DNA of 64,000 nt from Heterocephalus glaber (taxonomy: Eukaryota; Chordata; Mammalia; Rodentia; Bathyergidae), in assembly GCF_000247695.1 (NCBI RefSeq), contig NW_004624781.1:12280638-12344637 (forward strand), given 5' to 3'. Below, piece after piece: positions 11,301 to 23,884 of this stretch (its first letter is position 1; every line of letters starts with the position of its first letter). The notes beneath the pieces are model-generated. The model did not search any database. It saw only the letters and a list, made by a program, of their open reading frames with translations, and was not told where the DNA came from. The translations under genes were made by a program, and so were the position numbers.

Positions 11301-13800
11301 CAGAAGTGAAAGGCATTGAGTTCTGGCACTGTACGGGGGCTCATTTTGCCACACGGGATATGGGGGCGTGAAGAAACTGGATGGTGAGTTATCATCAGGG
11401 TGGGCCAGAGGTTGAAAGATCGTGGTCCTGAGCAATGCCCCATTGCCCCTTTCTCAAATAGTCTTCTTTCCCTCTCTTTATCTTCTATTTTCCTGACAAA
11501 CTATTTGGTTTTCCAAAGCCCAGATTTTCCTAGGAGGCCTTTGCTGCCTTCCTCCCCTGTCCACCACTCCTAGCCTCTCTGTTAGCTCCCTATCTTGGAC
11601 ACATTTTTAGTGCTGCCTGGGCACCATGTTTTGATCATTCATTGAAAGGTAGGTTTGGTCTGTTTTCTGGAGCACTGGGGAGCACATTATCTGTTCTTTG
11701 CTTTTCTGTACCCTTAGTGCTGGATAGCAGCCTGCCACCTAATAGGCATGAAATAGTTATCTGTGGAATGAATGGTGAGCCTGTGGCTTGCAACTGAAGG
11801 GGTGACCATGAGCTCCAGGAAGCCTCAAGGCCCCTCCTGAGTGGCTGAGGTCCAAGACCCAACACTGGTAATATTGGCAGAGTGGAATGCAATACAGAGA
11901 AACTGAGGCAGAAGGCCAATCCCAAGGCCTGGACTAGTGCTATATGATGGGTTTTGGTGGAGTGATTATTAAAAGTTTTTTACATAAAAATATTGTTGAC
12001 TCTGCTTCTGGTACTTTTTTATACTGGGTGGCTGTGTTTGTACTGAGTTAGCTCTTCAGTAGCTTCTTTTTCATCTTTTCCATTTTTAAGAGTGGCTTTA
12101 TATGCTGCAGCTTATACACAAGCTTATACACAGCTTATACACATGGCTTCTTGTGGGGTGGAATCCAGGTGTCTGGACACTGTAGGCCCAGGGTCAGTTC
12201 CCCAGGCCACATTTGTCTGGGAGAGGATAGCAGACCAAGAGCATTTGTCCATAAGGAGAAGAACCACCTGAACTAATGTCAGTCAGACAGACAATAAAGA
12301 GAGGCCTCCTAGACAGTCATGGGGTGGGTCTGGGGACACGCCCATTGAAGCGTTGGACTTCATCGATTCTGGAGCCCACCATCCCCAGTCCCTTGGTAGG
12401 ACATGTTGCCCACCAAATCCCTCTTGTCTGAACTTGAAATTCCTAAATGGGCCTATCTTGGTTCAAGGACATATCCTGGACCCAGGAGTGCACTCCCAAT
12501 GTAGAAAAGCAGCCTCTTCCAGGGATTTGTTCAGTCAAGATTAGCCAGAAGAGAAGCTGGGAACCTCTTTATCAGCAAGAGAAGCTCTTGGGTGATCCTG
12601 ACTTAGAAGTGAGTCAGAAGAAAGGGGCTGGAACCGAGAGGGAGTAAACCCAAACCATCTAAAGACAAGGGCTTAGACAAGGGCAGAGGTGGGGTTTGTA
12701 GCATGAGATGGAGCTGTCTTCTCTCTGGTCTCCTGGTAAAATGATCACCCATGATACCATAAGGAAACACAAACTATTTCAAAAGCAGCAAATGTGAGTG
12801 AGAATGTGCTAAGGGAGATCATTGTGGTGGATATTACTGTTTGGACAAATGAACCTTCACTTTATTTCACCACTTATGTGATGAACTTAAAACTTAAATG
12901 GTAAACTCTACAGGGGGTTTTGCTGTCTTTTTTTCTACACGGAGGAATCATAAAATGGTTATAAAGCAAGGGCAGGAGCTTAGTCTTCATTAAAATGAAT
13001 CTGCCATCCACCTTCCACTGGGCTTGTCGTAAGGCTGCATCTTTAGCACTTAGCACAGAAAGGGGCATCTGGCTGCATAGCTTTCTAGGGAACCCCAAGG
13101 AATTTGTTCAGAGCCAATTAAGCCCCGTTGTGCTACCTGCTCCATAGGAACAGAAACAGGCAAAAGGGTTAATGCGCTTTTCTAAAGCAGGGCTTCCCCG
13201 GCATGTATCAAATGCTGCCTTCACCTTTTCCTCACCTCCACCTGGAAACTAACTCCAGGAGAAAGGGTTGACATTGGCAAAGAGGAATCGGGATTGCATT
13301 GCTGACAAGCTGGCAAGTGGAGATGTGTACATGATATGGCTGGGAGCTCGGGCTTTCTCTCTCGTTGATTATAGTGGTTCTTAGCCAGAAGTATCTGTTT
13401 TCCAGGGCAAACACAGGAGGCTCGCATACCTTTCCATCTTGCTTTGGCTGTGATATTTCTAAGGAACCTTTACCTTGAGCCCTTTCTCAGTGAGGCTGCA
13501 TGTCCCTTGCTTTCCCTCCTCCCCTCGTGGGTGTCTTGGGCCTTTCTCTGGCCTGGAGAAAGTGTGCCTACAGACAGTGCTGCTAAGAGAGCACAAAGGG
13601 CTCACTGTGTGTGCACCACGCTGCCTACCACCCCAAGCTTCCCTCTTTCTTGACAGCAACCCCGAGAGTGTAGCTGCAGGAGTGTCTCCACAACTGTGCC
13701 CATCCCGATAGGATGTGGGACACCACGCTTCTTTCCCCAGGGTGTGGACAATGGTCATTCTTCATTAGAGGTTCAAACAGAAGAGACAGAACTTCCTGCC
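11301..13800. other. Unassigned non-coding stretch
   Basis: No exon, RNA gene or confident transposon. It contains three tandem copies of AGCTTATACACA at 12109-12143, the last lacking its first base. Open frames up to 99 codons have no recognisable motifs. Confidence 0.45.
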
Positions 13801-13802
13801 TG

Positions 13803-14155
13803 AGTCTATTCCAGCTGCTAGAAACAAATACCGTACACCGGGTGGCTTAGAAAGATCGAAAATTAATTGCTCACAATTCTAGAGAATGAGCAGCTCAAGG
13901 TCAAGTCACCAGCAGATTAGCTGGTTGGTGAGGGTCCATCTTTCTAGTTCAAGGATGGATCTTCTACCTGTGACCTGACATGGAAAGGGGTACCTAGGTC
14001 TTCAGGGTCTTTTTTGTAAGGGATTCCACTCATGAGAGATCTGCTCTCCTCAGCTAATAGGCCCCACCTGCTAGCACCATCACCTTCAGAAGCATTATTT
14101 CAACATATGAATTTCAGAAGGGTGGAGGACACAGACATTCATACCACAGCACTGC
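13803..14155 (-). mobile_element. MaLR-type LTR remnant, antisense
   Basis: The plus strand shows the reverse of a mammalian MaLR-like LTR: AGTCTATTCCAGCTGCTAGA, GGGTGGCTTAGAAAG, TTGCTCACAATTCTAGAG, AGGCCCCACCTGCTAGCACC and TTTCAACATATGAATTTCAG. About 350 bp, diverged, non-coding. Confidence 0.65.
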
Positions 14156-14274
14156 CTAAGACTCTTTTAGAAGGGGTGGTGGTGGTCAGTATGAAGAGCC
14201 CTGTGGACTGGAACTGGTACCTGAAGCAGAAGCCTCTAAGAACAGAGGTGGGCACACAGGCCCTCTTTCTGCTG

Positions 14275-14453
14275 TCTGGCACATGAGGACACATGAGAAG
14301 GTGGCCATCCTCAAAGCAGGGAGCAGCTCTACCTAGAGCCCAGTGTGCTGGCGCCTGGATCTTGGACTTCCCAGCCTTCAAAACTAAAACAAATATCTGA
14401 GATTAAAGCTTCCCAGTCTGGAAATTTGTTAGAGCGGCCTGAACTATGACAAG
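14275..14453 (+). mobile_element. MaLR-type LTR remnant, sense, 3' part
   Basis: Carries the sense 3' half of the same broad LTR type as 13803-14155: GGATCTTGGACTTCCCAGCC, TTCAAAACTAAAACAAATAT, CTTCCCAGTCTGG and GTTAGAGCGGCCTGAACTATG. It lies head-to-head or tail-to-tail with the antisense copy about 120 bp away. Confidence 0.65.
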
Positions 14454-16192
14454 TGTGGACACCTAGTGGAGAATCTCCCCTTTAAAAGGTATCTCTTTGG
14501 ATTCCGTCTTTCTATTTAGGCCCCAGAGAGTCCTGTCCTCCCTTCATGCATATTAATTAAACTGAACATTAGGTAACGTGGAGACATTTGCATACATGCA
14601 CGTAGCTGGCCCTACTTCCAGTAACACCGGATTGGAGCCTGCCCTGTGGCTGGTGGAAGATGGCTCTGGGCTGCCTTCTTAGCAGGGGCCTTGTCATTGG
14701 AACGGACTTCTCAGGCGGTTAGTTTGAGCGTGCCTCTTTTCTTCTTTCCCTTGGGGATGGGAAGATGTAAGGCCTGGGGCACCAGAAAGGGGCCAAAGAG
14801 ACTCCTGGCCAGCCCGGATCTTGCTCAGCACCCAGCTTCGTGTCCCTCAGCCTCAGTCACCACGAAGCCTTCTCTCCTGGGCTGTCCCACTGCTCTGACT
14901 CATCACTGTCCCACTGGCACAGCTCCCTGCGGTGCCATTCTGCCAGTGCCACCACTAAGGGCTGTGCCCTGACACCATGCTTCATGGCTGCCAAGCCCAA
15001 GGATGTCCTCTCTCCCCAGCTCTGCACTATTCTTGTCTCCTAGATCAGCACCCAGCATTGCTTCTGCTCAGAGCCATCATGCCCAGAAGAGGCTCCTTCC
15101 ACTTCCGGCCCCTTCTCTCCCCCTCCAGGGCTAAAAACCAGTCCACTGTCCCCATCTCTCTCCTCTATCCTGACTGTGTACCCAACGCAGCAAATTGATC
15201 ATTAGAACCCCATCCTTCTCCTTACCTAAACAAACAGCCAGCGTCCAGCTGTCAGGCCAGGGTCCGGTAGAGTCCCTCTTCTTTCATTCCAAGAAAACCC
15301 TGACCACAAGAAGCCTAGAATACTTTGAAGGGAGTATTTACTTTTCACTAAACTACCGCATGCACTCTAACTCAAAATGCTCCCATAAGGAAGTTGCTTT
15401 CCGTTCACTTGTTAACAAAGGGGTCTTTTTTCCTTTTCAGCTGTGGGCTGATTTCTCTCTCCACCACACACTGATTTCCTGCTCACTCTCCCTCTCTCCT
15501 GCTCACAGACTATTAACATCCCCCAGGGAGTGCTGTTGGCACGGTGCTTCTCAATTAACCAACCCCTGGGGAGGCACCTTCTACCAAGGATGTGGGCTCT
15601 GCTCAAATCACTCCATAAATCATGTGCTGCCACAGTCCCGACCAAAAGGCCAGGCTGTGAGGTGACTCTGTCCTCTGTTCCCAGGCTTTTCTGTGTCCTC
15701 TGTCTCGTTCTCATGACTACTCTTCCCTCTCTCTTTGCCCTCTCCTCTTTCCCCCTGCTCCAGGTCCTTTGTTCCCCAGACTCCCGCTCCCCACACACCC
15801 TATAACCAGGGAGATATGAAACTTATTTTCATCGGAGATTCCACTAGACCAAACATTGGCATTTTAGGCTAAATTGCAGAAAAATAGGGTTCTCTAGCTC
15901 CTGGTAAGTATCAGGTAGCCTTCCGCAAGCAGGTAGACCGAAGTTTGGGAAGAAGTCCCTTAAATTAGTACCAAGTTCAGTCACCTGGCTATGAATGCAG
16001 ATAACAATTATACCTCTGCCAGGGTCACTGGGTAGAGCCAGGAGGACTAGTTCAAAGCCTCTTCCTCTCTGACATCTGTCCCTCGCCTGGGGAAGGGGGT
16101 CCAACCTCAGAAGCAGGTTCTGTGGGGCTTATACAATTTGGGATGGAGGGAAGGAAAGAAGAGCCTTACCAAAAACTATAAAATGACACATA
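14454..16192. other. Unassigned non-coding stretch, no recognised gene
   Basis: Contains the 156-codon open frame at 15195-15665 (plus strand) and a 128-codon frame on the minus strand at 15412-15798. Neither shows a known domain, a signal peptide with matching context, or repetitive protein structure. Both sit in pyrimidine-rich DNA, where long frames arise by chance. Confidence 0.5.
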
Positions 16193-16209
16193 TAAAATTA
16201 GGTATGAAT

Positions 16210-16238
16210 CATCCCCGATACCTAAAAAAAAAAAAAGT
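16210..16238 (+). mobile_element. Ultra-short 5'-truncated ID SINE stub
   Basis: The 29-bp insert is 13 bases matching the extreme 3' end of the ID SINE (CATCCCCGATACC, against AATCCCCGATACC in the copy at 761-860), followed by T and an A13 tail. Perfect 17-bp TSDs TAAAATTAGGTATGAAT flank it at 16193-16209 and 16239-16255. The TSD pair and A-tail show L1-mediated insertion. Confidence 0.85.
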
Positions 16239-16255
16239 TAAAATTAGGTATGAAT

Positions 16256-16711
16256 GGGTGTGTTTATTTAGAACAACAATAGAAATCACAATAAATGATA
16301 AATGTTGATCCCAACAAATGCTACAAGCAACACAGCATCTGGAAAAATAACACTCACTAAGACCAATCATTAATTACCTGCTTGTCATATTTCTATAATT
16401 TTTCCCTTTTGTGTTTCCTGGTTGCAAGCACTAACTGCTTTCTTAGGTGATAATTTCATAATATTTTCTGTGGCTAAACCTCAGAGATAATTCAGTCTTT
16501 CCTCCTAACATGGTTCACAAAAGGAATTTCACTTACTGACCAGTTAGAAAATCTTTTCTTTTCAGCTTTGCAAATTGCTACTGATATTGTCACATAAATG
16601 TTTAGTATTGTTTTAAATTTGGAGAGAATTCCACTCCACTTCATTGATTTAAGACCTGTAAGACTACAGAGAAATTCAGCTTTTCTTGTGCAACAACTGA
16701 TCTTAAATATT
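16256..16711. other. Unassigned AT-rich stretch
   Basis: No gene or recognised repeat. Confidence 0.4.
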
Positions 16712-16914
16712 CTTTTGTTGTTGTTGTTGTTTCTTTTTGGTACTGAGAATTTAACCCAGGACCTTTACAATGAGCTACATCCCCAGACTGTTGTTTTAGT
16801 TTTTGAGACAGAATCTCACTAAGTCACTAAATTGCTCAGGCTGAGCTTGAATTTGCAATCCTCCTGCCTCAGCCTCCAAGAGTTCTGATATTACCGGTGT
16901 CCACCACGCCGAGT
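16712..16914 (-). mobile_element. B1-dID composite SINE, antisense
   Basis: Reading the plus strand: GTTG repeats, then TTTTTGGTACTGAGAATTTA (reversed ID 3' end) and AGCTACATCCCCAG. The reversed B1 half follows: TTTTTGAGACAGAATCTCAC, TTGCTCAGGCTGAGCTTGAA and CTCCTGCCTCAGCCTCC. A short TSD TTAAATATT is seen at 16703-16711 and 16915-16923. Confidence 0.88.
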
Positions 16915-16923
16915 TTAAATATT

Positions 16924-17255
16924 TTTTTAAATGATAACGTGAATTAACCATTTCTTTTCAAAGACCTCACTAGGGGCATACGCTGTTAATTTTATGTTAT
17001 CTCCACTCATCATATTTTGTAGAAATGCATAAAATGGATGGCTTGATTCAATATTTTTGTGGCAGTGCATAAAACACACAATCTGTCACATACAAGAATC
17101 AGTCATTCGTCCCACTGCTCAAGGATTGTGTCTGTAAACATAATGACTCTTACAGATTCTAAGTCATGCAATTCTTGTAAGATTTGTAGAAAATACACAG
17201 TAGCTCTGTGCTCTGGATTATTGGGTGTATCGTCGAGGGAGATGGCTTCTGAGAG
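16924..17255. other. Unassigned non-coding stretch
   Basis: AT-rich; no recognised feature. Confidence 0.4.
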
Positions 17256-17421
17256 GTGGTGATGAGAACTGGGCCCTCATCTTATAATGTCCCACATGAC
17301 CCGCTGGCAGTGCACAGTTCAGAATGTTTCCCCTCCCCCACCCATATGTCCACGTCAGATAGCACAGGACACCTTCACATGGCTCCAGCCCCTCTCGCCC
17401 TCATCTTTATAAGCCATCAAA

Positions 17422-17778
17422 ATGAACAACAGCGGTATCCGTGGACGCCATCTCTACACTAAGATGGCGGGCGACACCGCCACTCTGAGTGGAAGAGATC
17501 CTGAGCAACGGAAATCTGAACCAGAGAACCCAGCTTATATGAATTCCCAACACACCTGCCCATTACTGGGTCCCCAAGACCCTCATGGCCACTTTAGCAC
17601 CACCCCACAGGAGCGGCCGCATGGAAGAGGGGAAGCCAGGCTAGAAAGGATGCGTCTTACCACTTGTCCTGTGAATGGTGCAAACATGTGTGCCAGCAGA
17701 GGAAGCTGGAGGGGCCCCTACCGGGACCTCGGGAGGGCTTTTACTAGTGGGAGGGTCTTGAAGCTGAATCTCCCTTAG
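17422..17778 (+). other. 118-codon open frame of unknown status, with a YY1-like motif
   Basis: The frame begins MNNSGIRG and shows no domain I recognise. A YY1-type core, AAGATGGCGG, occurs at 17461-17470, together with CpG-containing DNA at 17430-17480 and 17610-17740. YY1 sites often lie just downstream of transcription starts, but no promoter or spliced gene structure is visible. Most likely a chance open frame in GC-richer DNA. Confidence 0.2.
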
Positions 17779-20700
17779 CGTCACAGCTTAGGAGTTATGG
17801 GCTGTGCCTAAACTGACCGGCCCCTCTTCCCTGCTTTCTGAATCCCAAGCCATCTGCACTAACAGGGTTCTGCAGCCCCTCCTTCCAGCCCATTGCCTGG
17901 AACATTTCTAGTTTCCTATTTGTTATTCTCAAGGGTTATCAGTGATTTTTTTTTTACACCGCCAACCCCATTTTCTCTCTATCTATCTCTCCTGATCCTG
18001 CCAATGTGAATATTCTTTTAGGTTGAGCTGCAGGGCCCAGATCCCCCCAGGTGCCTCCTCTCTACTCCATGGACACATTGTTCTGCTGGGAGCTGGTGGA
18101 GCTCTTGGCTCTGCCCAGAAGAGACTCGTGTTTTGCATTGCAGGTTGAGCTTGTTATTTGTCTTTTTTCAATCTGTCTGTGACTGAATGGTGCAGCTCAA
18201 GACCCCTTGACACAGCTACAGCTCGTGTGACTGGGAGTTCCACACTTGGTTCTGACTTTGAGCGCAACTGGATCGAAGACACGGGCTGTGTTGCTGTCTG
18301 TATCTCTTCATCTCTAAGCTCAGCTTCTTTACCTTCCTGCCTTCTGCTGCAGGTGCAAAGTGAGGTACACAGCAGGTGGCCATTCCAGGTTTACACCTTG
18401 ATAGCTAATGAGGCAAGAGAAAGAGACAGCCTATGGAATCTCACAGAATGATGATGACTAACTCTGCGCTGGTCAGGTGCCATTTTCTTGGACTAAGCAC
18501 TACAGACACTTGGGGAGGACCAGAACGCTGTGAGGCCAGGGTTTCCTGGCTTACTCCTGCCTCTAGAAAACTAGGCAAGTGGCCCTTGCTCCTTGAACCT
18601 CATAATTGGATCAGGGAGAAGTTCCCACATGGACAGGGAGACATCAGAATGAAACATATTCCCCATACGAGGTAAAGATGAATACTATTGGCAAATAGAA
18701 ATGATTTTCTTTCAACTTCTTCCTTGCTTCCTAAATTCACACTTTTTACTCCATCAGTGTGAACGTTACTCAAAACTAGCTGCCACCCAGCACCTTTGAT
18801 ATATATTATGCTCCTATATTTTAACTTGGTGTCCGTGGTAGCTGAGTTTCCCAGGAAACAGATTCTGAGACTGTGAATTCTGTGTGCAGAATGGGGAGTG
18901 AAGGAAACAGAGCTGGGCAGAAGAGCAGGTTGAATGGCCACGTAGTGATCTCATGGAGCTTTGGAACTTGGATGGCCCTTCAGGGTCATCCCTGTTGAGG
19001 CAAAGGAGGCTGAAACTTCACACCCTCCTCTGACCACCACTGAATGAGGCTGTCCCAAGGAGCACCTTGGTGGCAGACACAGGTCCTGGAGAGGACTCAG
19101 CTGTGTGCCATCAGCAGCCAGCCTTTGCAGCAGCTGGGAAGGTAAATTGCCCAGTCCTGAAGGGGAATGTGAGTGGCACCACACAGCATCCACTTCAGTG
19201 GATTTCCACATAGTGCAAACAAGAGTTGGAGAATCCTAATATTTGAATATTAAGGGCCAAGTATGAGGCAGAGGCAGATGGATCTCTATGCATGTTATCA
19301 CTCAATATTTTTCCTTATATACTGATATTGAGACTTTCACTTTAGAATCTATATTTTAAACTGTTCTTTCCAGTGTCATGTCCCCCATTCATTCAAAATT
19401 CATGATGTAAATCCAAATACTGAAGTATCCCATGGAATCACTGTAAACATGACTTAAGCTACAAATCAGGGCCATTCTGAAGGCTGCTGGTTACATTGCT
19501 GCCTGTACATGGGCCTGGAACCTCTGCCTGCTTGGGGAAGGGCCAACTGTGGGGAATTCCTCAAATCTTGGACTCTTTCAGACCAGGGGTGGGAGAGCAC
19601 TGTACTCAGCATGCCCCTCCCCTGACCTCCCAGCAGCCTGTCCACCAGGTCCGGCGGAGCTGGCAGGTGTGAGGAATATGAGTTAGCATCCTCGGCTTAG
19701 GTTAGAGGCTGTCCACCCTCAGAGCCCCCCTCCCTCACCTCTTTATCTATCCCTCCTGGGCACTAATTGCTCTCTTCCCACTCTTTAGGATAGGCCTTCA
19801 AACCCATTCTCTTCCGTGGAATCCTGGGATCCGCTCCATCTGCAGGCCTGTATCATTGTGCAGATCTGATCTTCCTCCAAGCAGCCCATCCAGTTAAGTT
19901 ACCAGGCAATCTCATGCTGCCTCTGCACCCAGTCTTAATCTCCTCACTAACATTTCTTGAGCTACAAACAGATTTAAAGCAGAGATCACAACCGGTATCA
20001 CGAGGGCTAGAGACAGTAGGCAGCTGAGTACGGTGGGGCTGAACCGTGTTTTAAAACAGTTGAGCCAATACTTAATCGGAGAGTTCACCTGCAGGATCAA
20101 GTCTCAATTTCTTTCTTTCTTCTGAAAAAGAAAAAAAAGAAACAGCTGATCCAGCAATACAAATAGGCATTCGTACATGGCAATATCTGGTCAAGCTGTA
20201 TAGCTACTGTCTCTGGCTTGTTACTGTTCCTATGCTTGCTGACATATTATAACTCTGCCTCCAACCCTGGTTTAACTCCGCGTCCCTCCCAGGCAAGACC
20301 TAACACCCAGTGCCACATACTGGCAGGGAAGAGGGGCCCAAAGCATGGTGCAGTCCAGAGGGAGGGGAAAGAACATCAAACCCAGGGGCTCTGATGACAT
20401 CATATTTCTCGCTGCACGGAAATCAGTCTTGTCTCCTTTGTCGATTTCACAGGACAAACGACACTGCGTCTGTGGAATACATTACAGTTTTGACAAAAAT
20501 GGTCCAGGGTGACTCAAGGTACCCTCTGCCACTTGTTACCCATCTGCTGCCAAGGAGGAGCAGGAGGCTCAGGAAAGGTCCGGAAACTCAGTGGCATGTT
20601 CCTCCCTCCTGGGCTACAGATGCTGCCAAGTAAAGAAGTGACACGAGCTGCCAAAGAAAAAGGTGTCTTTTGTTGAACACAAGGGAAAATGTTCAGATTG

Positions 20701-22281
20701 CCCTGTATAAAGAACCATTTCCTCTACTGGCTGGCAATATGGAAATTCATGCTAAGCTGCCTCAGGTAGAAATTCGCTTACCTTAAGACAACATAGGTGG
20801 GTGAAGAGAGAAAAGGAATCAAAATCAATTACCCCACAGTAGAAGAGGTATTAATAGTGGCAGAAGGTGTGTGGGGGGGTAATGAATGGGTTTTCTCAGT
20901 AAAATGTGAAACTGTTACTGGGTTTACACTCGGTTCTCCCAATTTTAAAAGCAAGATTCCCTCATCGGGGTCTTACCAATTTAAAAACCCCCAAAGTCTT
21001 CATCCAGACTTTCTAATTTAAGTATGCATGCAAATCAATTATGCTTCCTTGTTGTTGAAAAATAGGTTTAAACCATGGAAGCATTCCACTGTGTGGGGGA
21101 GTCTTCCTCGGAGGGTGAGGCTGGAGGGGCCCATGCAGTGACAGCCTTCATTATACTGAGCACTTGCTCTGCTCCCACCCCCAGCCACGGCTTCCTTGGG
21201 CACATTACTTCCTGTAACATACACATTTCTTAATTTAATGGGTTCATTAGTCTGTTATAGCTTCTCCATAGCCAGAATAGGCCAGAGCAGTGATGAATGG
21301 TTTATCAGAAAAGCAAGGGTAGGGCTTCATAGATCGTGGCAGCACCTTAATCAGGAAATCCAAAGGGCTGTGGGTGGGGAGGGCCGATGGAAGGACATTC
21401 GGATCGCAAGAGAATTTCTTCCCCTGGGTTGCCTGACCCAGAAACATTAAAAAATCTAATGCAGCTTTATTCTCCATCCTCCTTTAAGCCTTAAATGTCT
21501 GTCTTTTGGGCATGGGCTGTAATAGACTAGGGCTTTAGGACCAGTTTCTCTGAGAAGCAGCCAGTGCTCAAGAAGGGCCCTTGACACCGTTCTGACTTAA
21601 TGCTAGACACATCTGCAGCTACTTGGACAAAATTGACATTGTCTGGAGTGCGGAGCAATCGCCTAGCACAGCATTAGGGAGCATTTACTCTTGAGCCCAG
21701 CTACCAGACAGCAAATCTTGACCTTTAGGAGTTCAGAGATTAGATTTCGTTGCTGCAGGCGTTGAAGATATTGTTAGGAATTTGTTGCTATTCAAAGCAG
21801 ATTTCAGGGGTTACCTATGGGTTTAATTCATCGCATCAATCATTTTTTGGAAGGTTCTTTTAAAGCCAAGATAGCTTCAAATAAAAACTAGGATTACTTT
21901 TACATTGATTGTCACCAGTGGGTAAGAAGCGAAGGGAAACACCCTTGAGATGCTGTTAAAGTTTTCGTGTTTGTTCCTTGGCTGGCTGAGGTCTACAGAA
22001 TGGGGGAGGAAAGAAAGGCGTGCTTTTCCACCAGGCTTTCAAAACAGTTGCTGCAGGAATAGGCAGGAAATGAGAAGAAGGATTTGCCTCCTCTCTGCTG
22101 TAGATTTCTCCAGCCTTTAACACATTCAGCAGACCTGCAGGTTATCTTAAAGTGCTTCGTTTAAAAATAAAGGCCTGTTTAAGCCAATGGGGGTTAAATA
22201 GGGCTTATTTCATTGAGCCAGTCTGTATAGATGCACAGTGTCATCCTCCCCCTGTGTGTGGGTGTGTCCCATGTGTGCATA

Positions 22282-22287
<6 letters not shown>
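17779..22287. other. Long unassigned non-coding stretch
   Basis: About 4.5 kb with no exon, RNA gene or confident transposon. 18830-19210 may be an old LTR-like segment, but I could not place it. 20640-22200 lacks recognisable repeats and could hold conserved regulatory DNA, which only cross-species alignment would show. Confidence 0.45.

Positions 22288-22329
<42 letters not shown>
22288..22329. repeat. (GT)n microsatellite
   Basis: About 21 uninterrupted GT units. They account for the Cys-Val runs in two overlapping frames. Confidence 0.97.
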
Positions 22330-22331
<2 letters not shown>

Positions 22332-23094
22332 CGTTGGCCTCTCTTATCTAGAGGTCAGTTTCCCAGCTCCCGCAGCCTTCTTGATCCCAGGGTTATATGG
22401 AAAAGATCTCTTAGGGTCTCTGGGAAGAAAACTCACTTGGTGGCCATGTGCCTTGCTTCTCGTAGCAGACTTTCACTCTGATCCTTGTTGATTTTTATTT
22501 GGCATGCAATTCCTATTAGGCTCTTTTACTCTGCTCACCAATCCATACTCGATTACACAACTTAAGAGCTTATCTCCACTGTACCTCTTTACCTCTCCAA
22601 ATTTGCTTATTTCTCAAAGAGGGAGATGATCCCACAACACTGATTGCACTGCAGCTGGAAGGTGCTAAGGAGTGCTTGTCACTGCAGGTACAGCAGAGCC
22701 TGGGAAGGGCAGGGAGCAAACCCTAAAACAGATGGAGAGATTCCCCCCTACTGAGTGAAATAATGGGGAGAAGCCAACCAATGGTTTCATATGGGTCGTT
22801 ATGTTTAGCTTGTCAGGATCAGGAGTAATAACTGCTGAATGTATTTTAGGAAGAGCTTTCCTAATATTGTCAACATTTAAAAGTTGCCTTCCTGGAAAGC
22901 AGCTTCATTATCAAGAAAAAGCATAGCTTTGGGGCAGGTTGTGGCTTAAAGCTGCTGAATGCATGAGATCCCCTCATGCCAGGTGCTTGGCAGGTGCGGC
23001 CACGGACTTTGTCCCTGATACTCCAGCAATGTGTCTTCCTGATACTTTGTAGAACTTCAGTGGGGAAATGAAAAGGAATCCAGCTCTTTTCTCC
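22330..23094. other. Unassigned non-coding stretch
   Basis: No recognised feature. Confidence 0.4.
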
Positions 23095-23290
23095 ATCCAA
23101 GTGAAAGCTACAATTCCCAAGATTGTCTCTATCATTTTCGGAAGAGTTCCTATGTGCCAAGCAAAACACCCCAGGCAGTAGGCATTACTCCCCAATGGGC
23201 AGAGAGAAAAACCAAGATTCACAAAGTTAAGAAGTTTGCCTCAGGTTACACAAGCACCAAGGTGCACAGCTGGGATTCAGACTCAGCCCT
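23095..23290 (-). mobile_element. MIR SINE remnant, antisense
   Basis: Antisense MIR order is visible: AGTTCCTATGTGCCAAGCAA, TAGGCATTACTCCCC, AAAGTTAAGAAGTTTGCCTC, AGGTTACACAAGCACC and CTGGGATTCAGACTCAG. Confidence 0.75.
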
Positions 23291-23884
23291 GACTGATTTA
23301 AAGGTCTTTGCTGGCACCACCAAGCCAGGCTGGGGCTGCCATGAGGATGAGCAAATGGAGACACAGCAGCTAAATGATCCTGGACAAGTTGTGAAGGACG
23401 GCAGAACAGATATTTCACTCTTGGTCTGATGGCCTTCTCCTGAACCTGACTTTCATTGCTTTGTATAGATTACATCAGTATTAATAGCCACTGTGAATTC
23501 ATAATTTGCTAAGTATAAATACATATGCATGCACAAATATGTACATTACAAAGAATGATTACTAGGCGCCTCTGCTCTTAGGGAAATATATCCACATGCA
23601 CATTATAAAATAGGACAGAGCGCTTCTACCAGGCTCCAATCCCATCCTGGTGTGTGGTCACTGATGTCACCTGGCTGGAATCCGCTGCAGTGGTCTCTAA
23701 GAGAGTGATTGACTTCTCAGTGGAGTCTGAGATAGGGCTTGAGGTCTCTTAGAATTCATGGCTGAAGATGCTGCTTGTTTATAGGAAATACAATCATGCA
23801 GCTGCTGGAGAATGGGAAAACTGAAAGAGGGTGGTAACTGGGCCAAGCTCTATGAGAAGTTAGTGAGTGGGCTGACTTGGAGTT
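23291..23884. other. Unassigned non-coding stretch
   Basis: No recognised feature. Confidence 0.4.

Noticed and set aside
15195..15665. 156-codon plus-strand open frame as a gene
   Set aside because: No recognisable domain, no splice or promoter context, pyrimidine-rich composition, and overlapping unrelated frames of similar length on the other strand.
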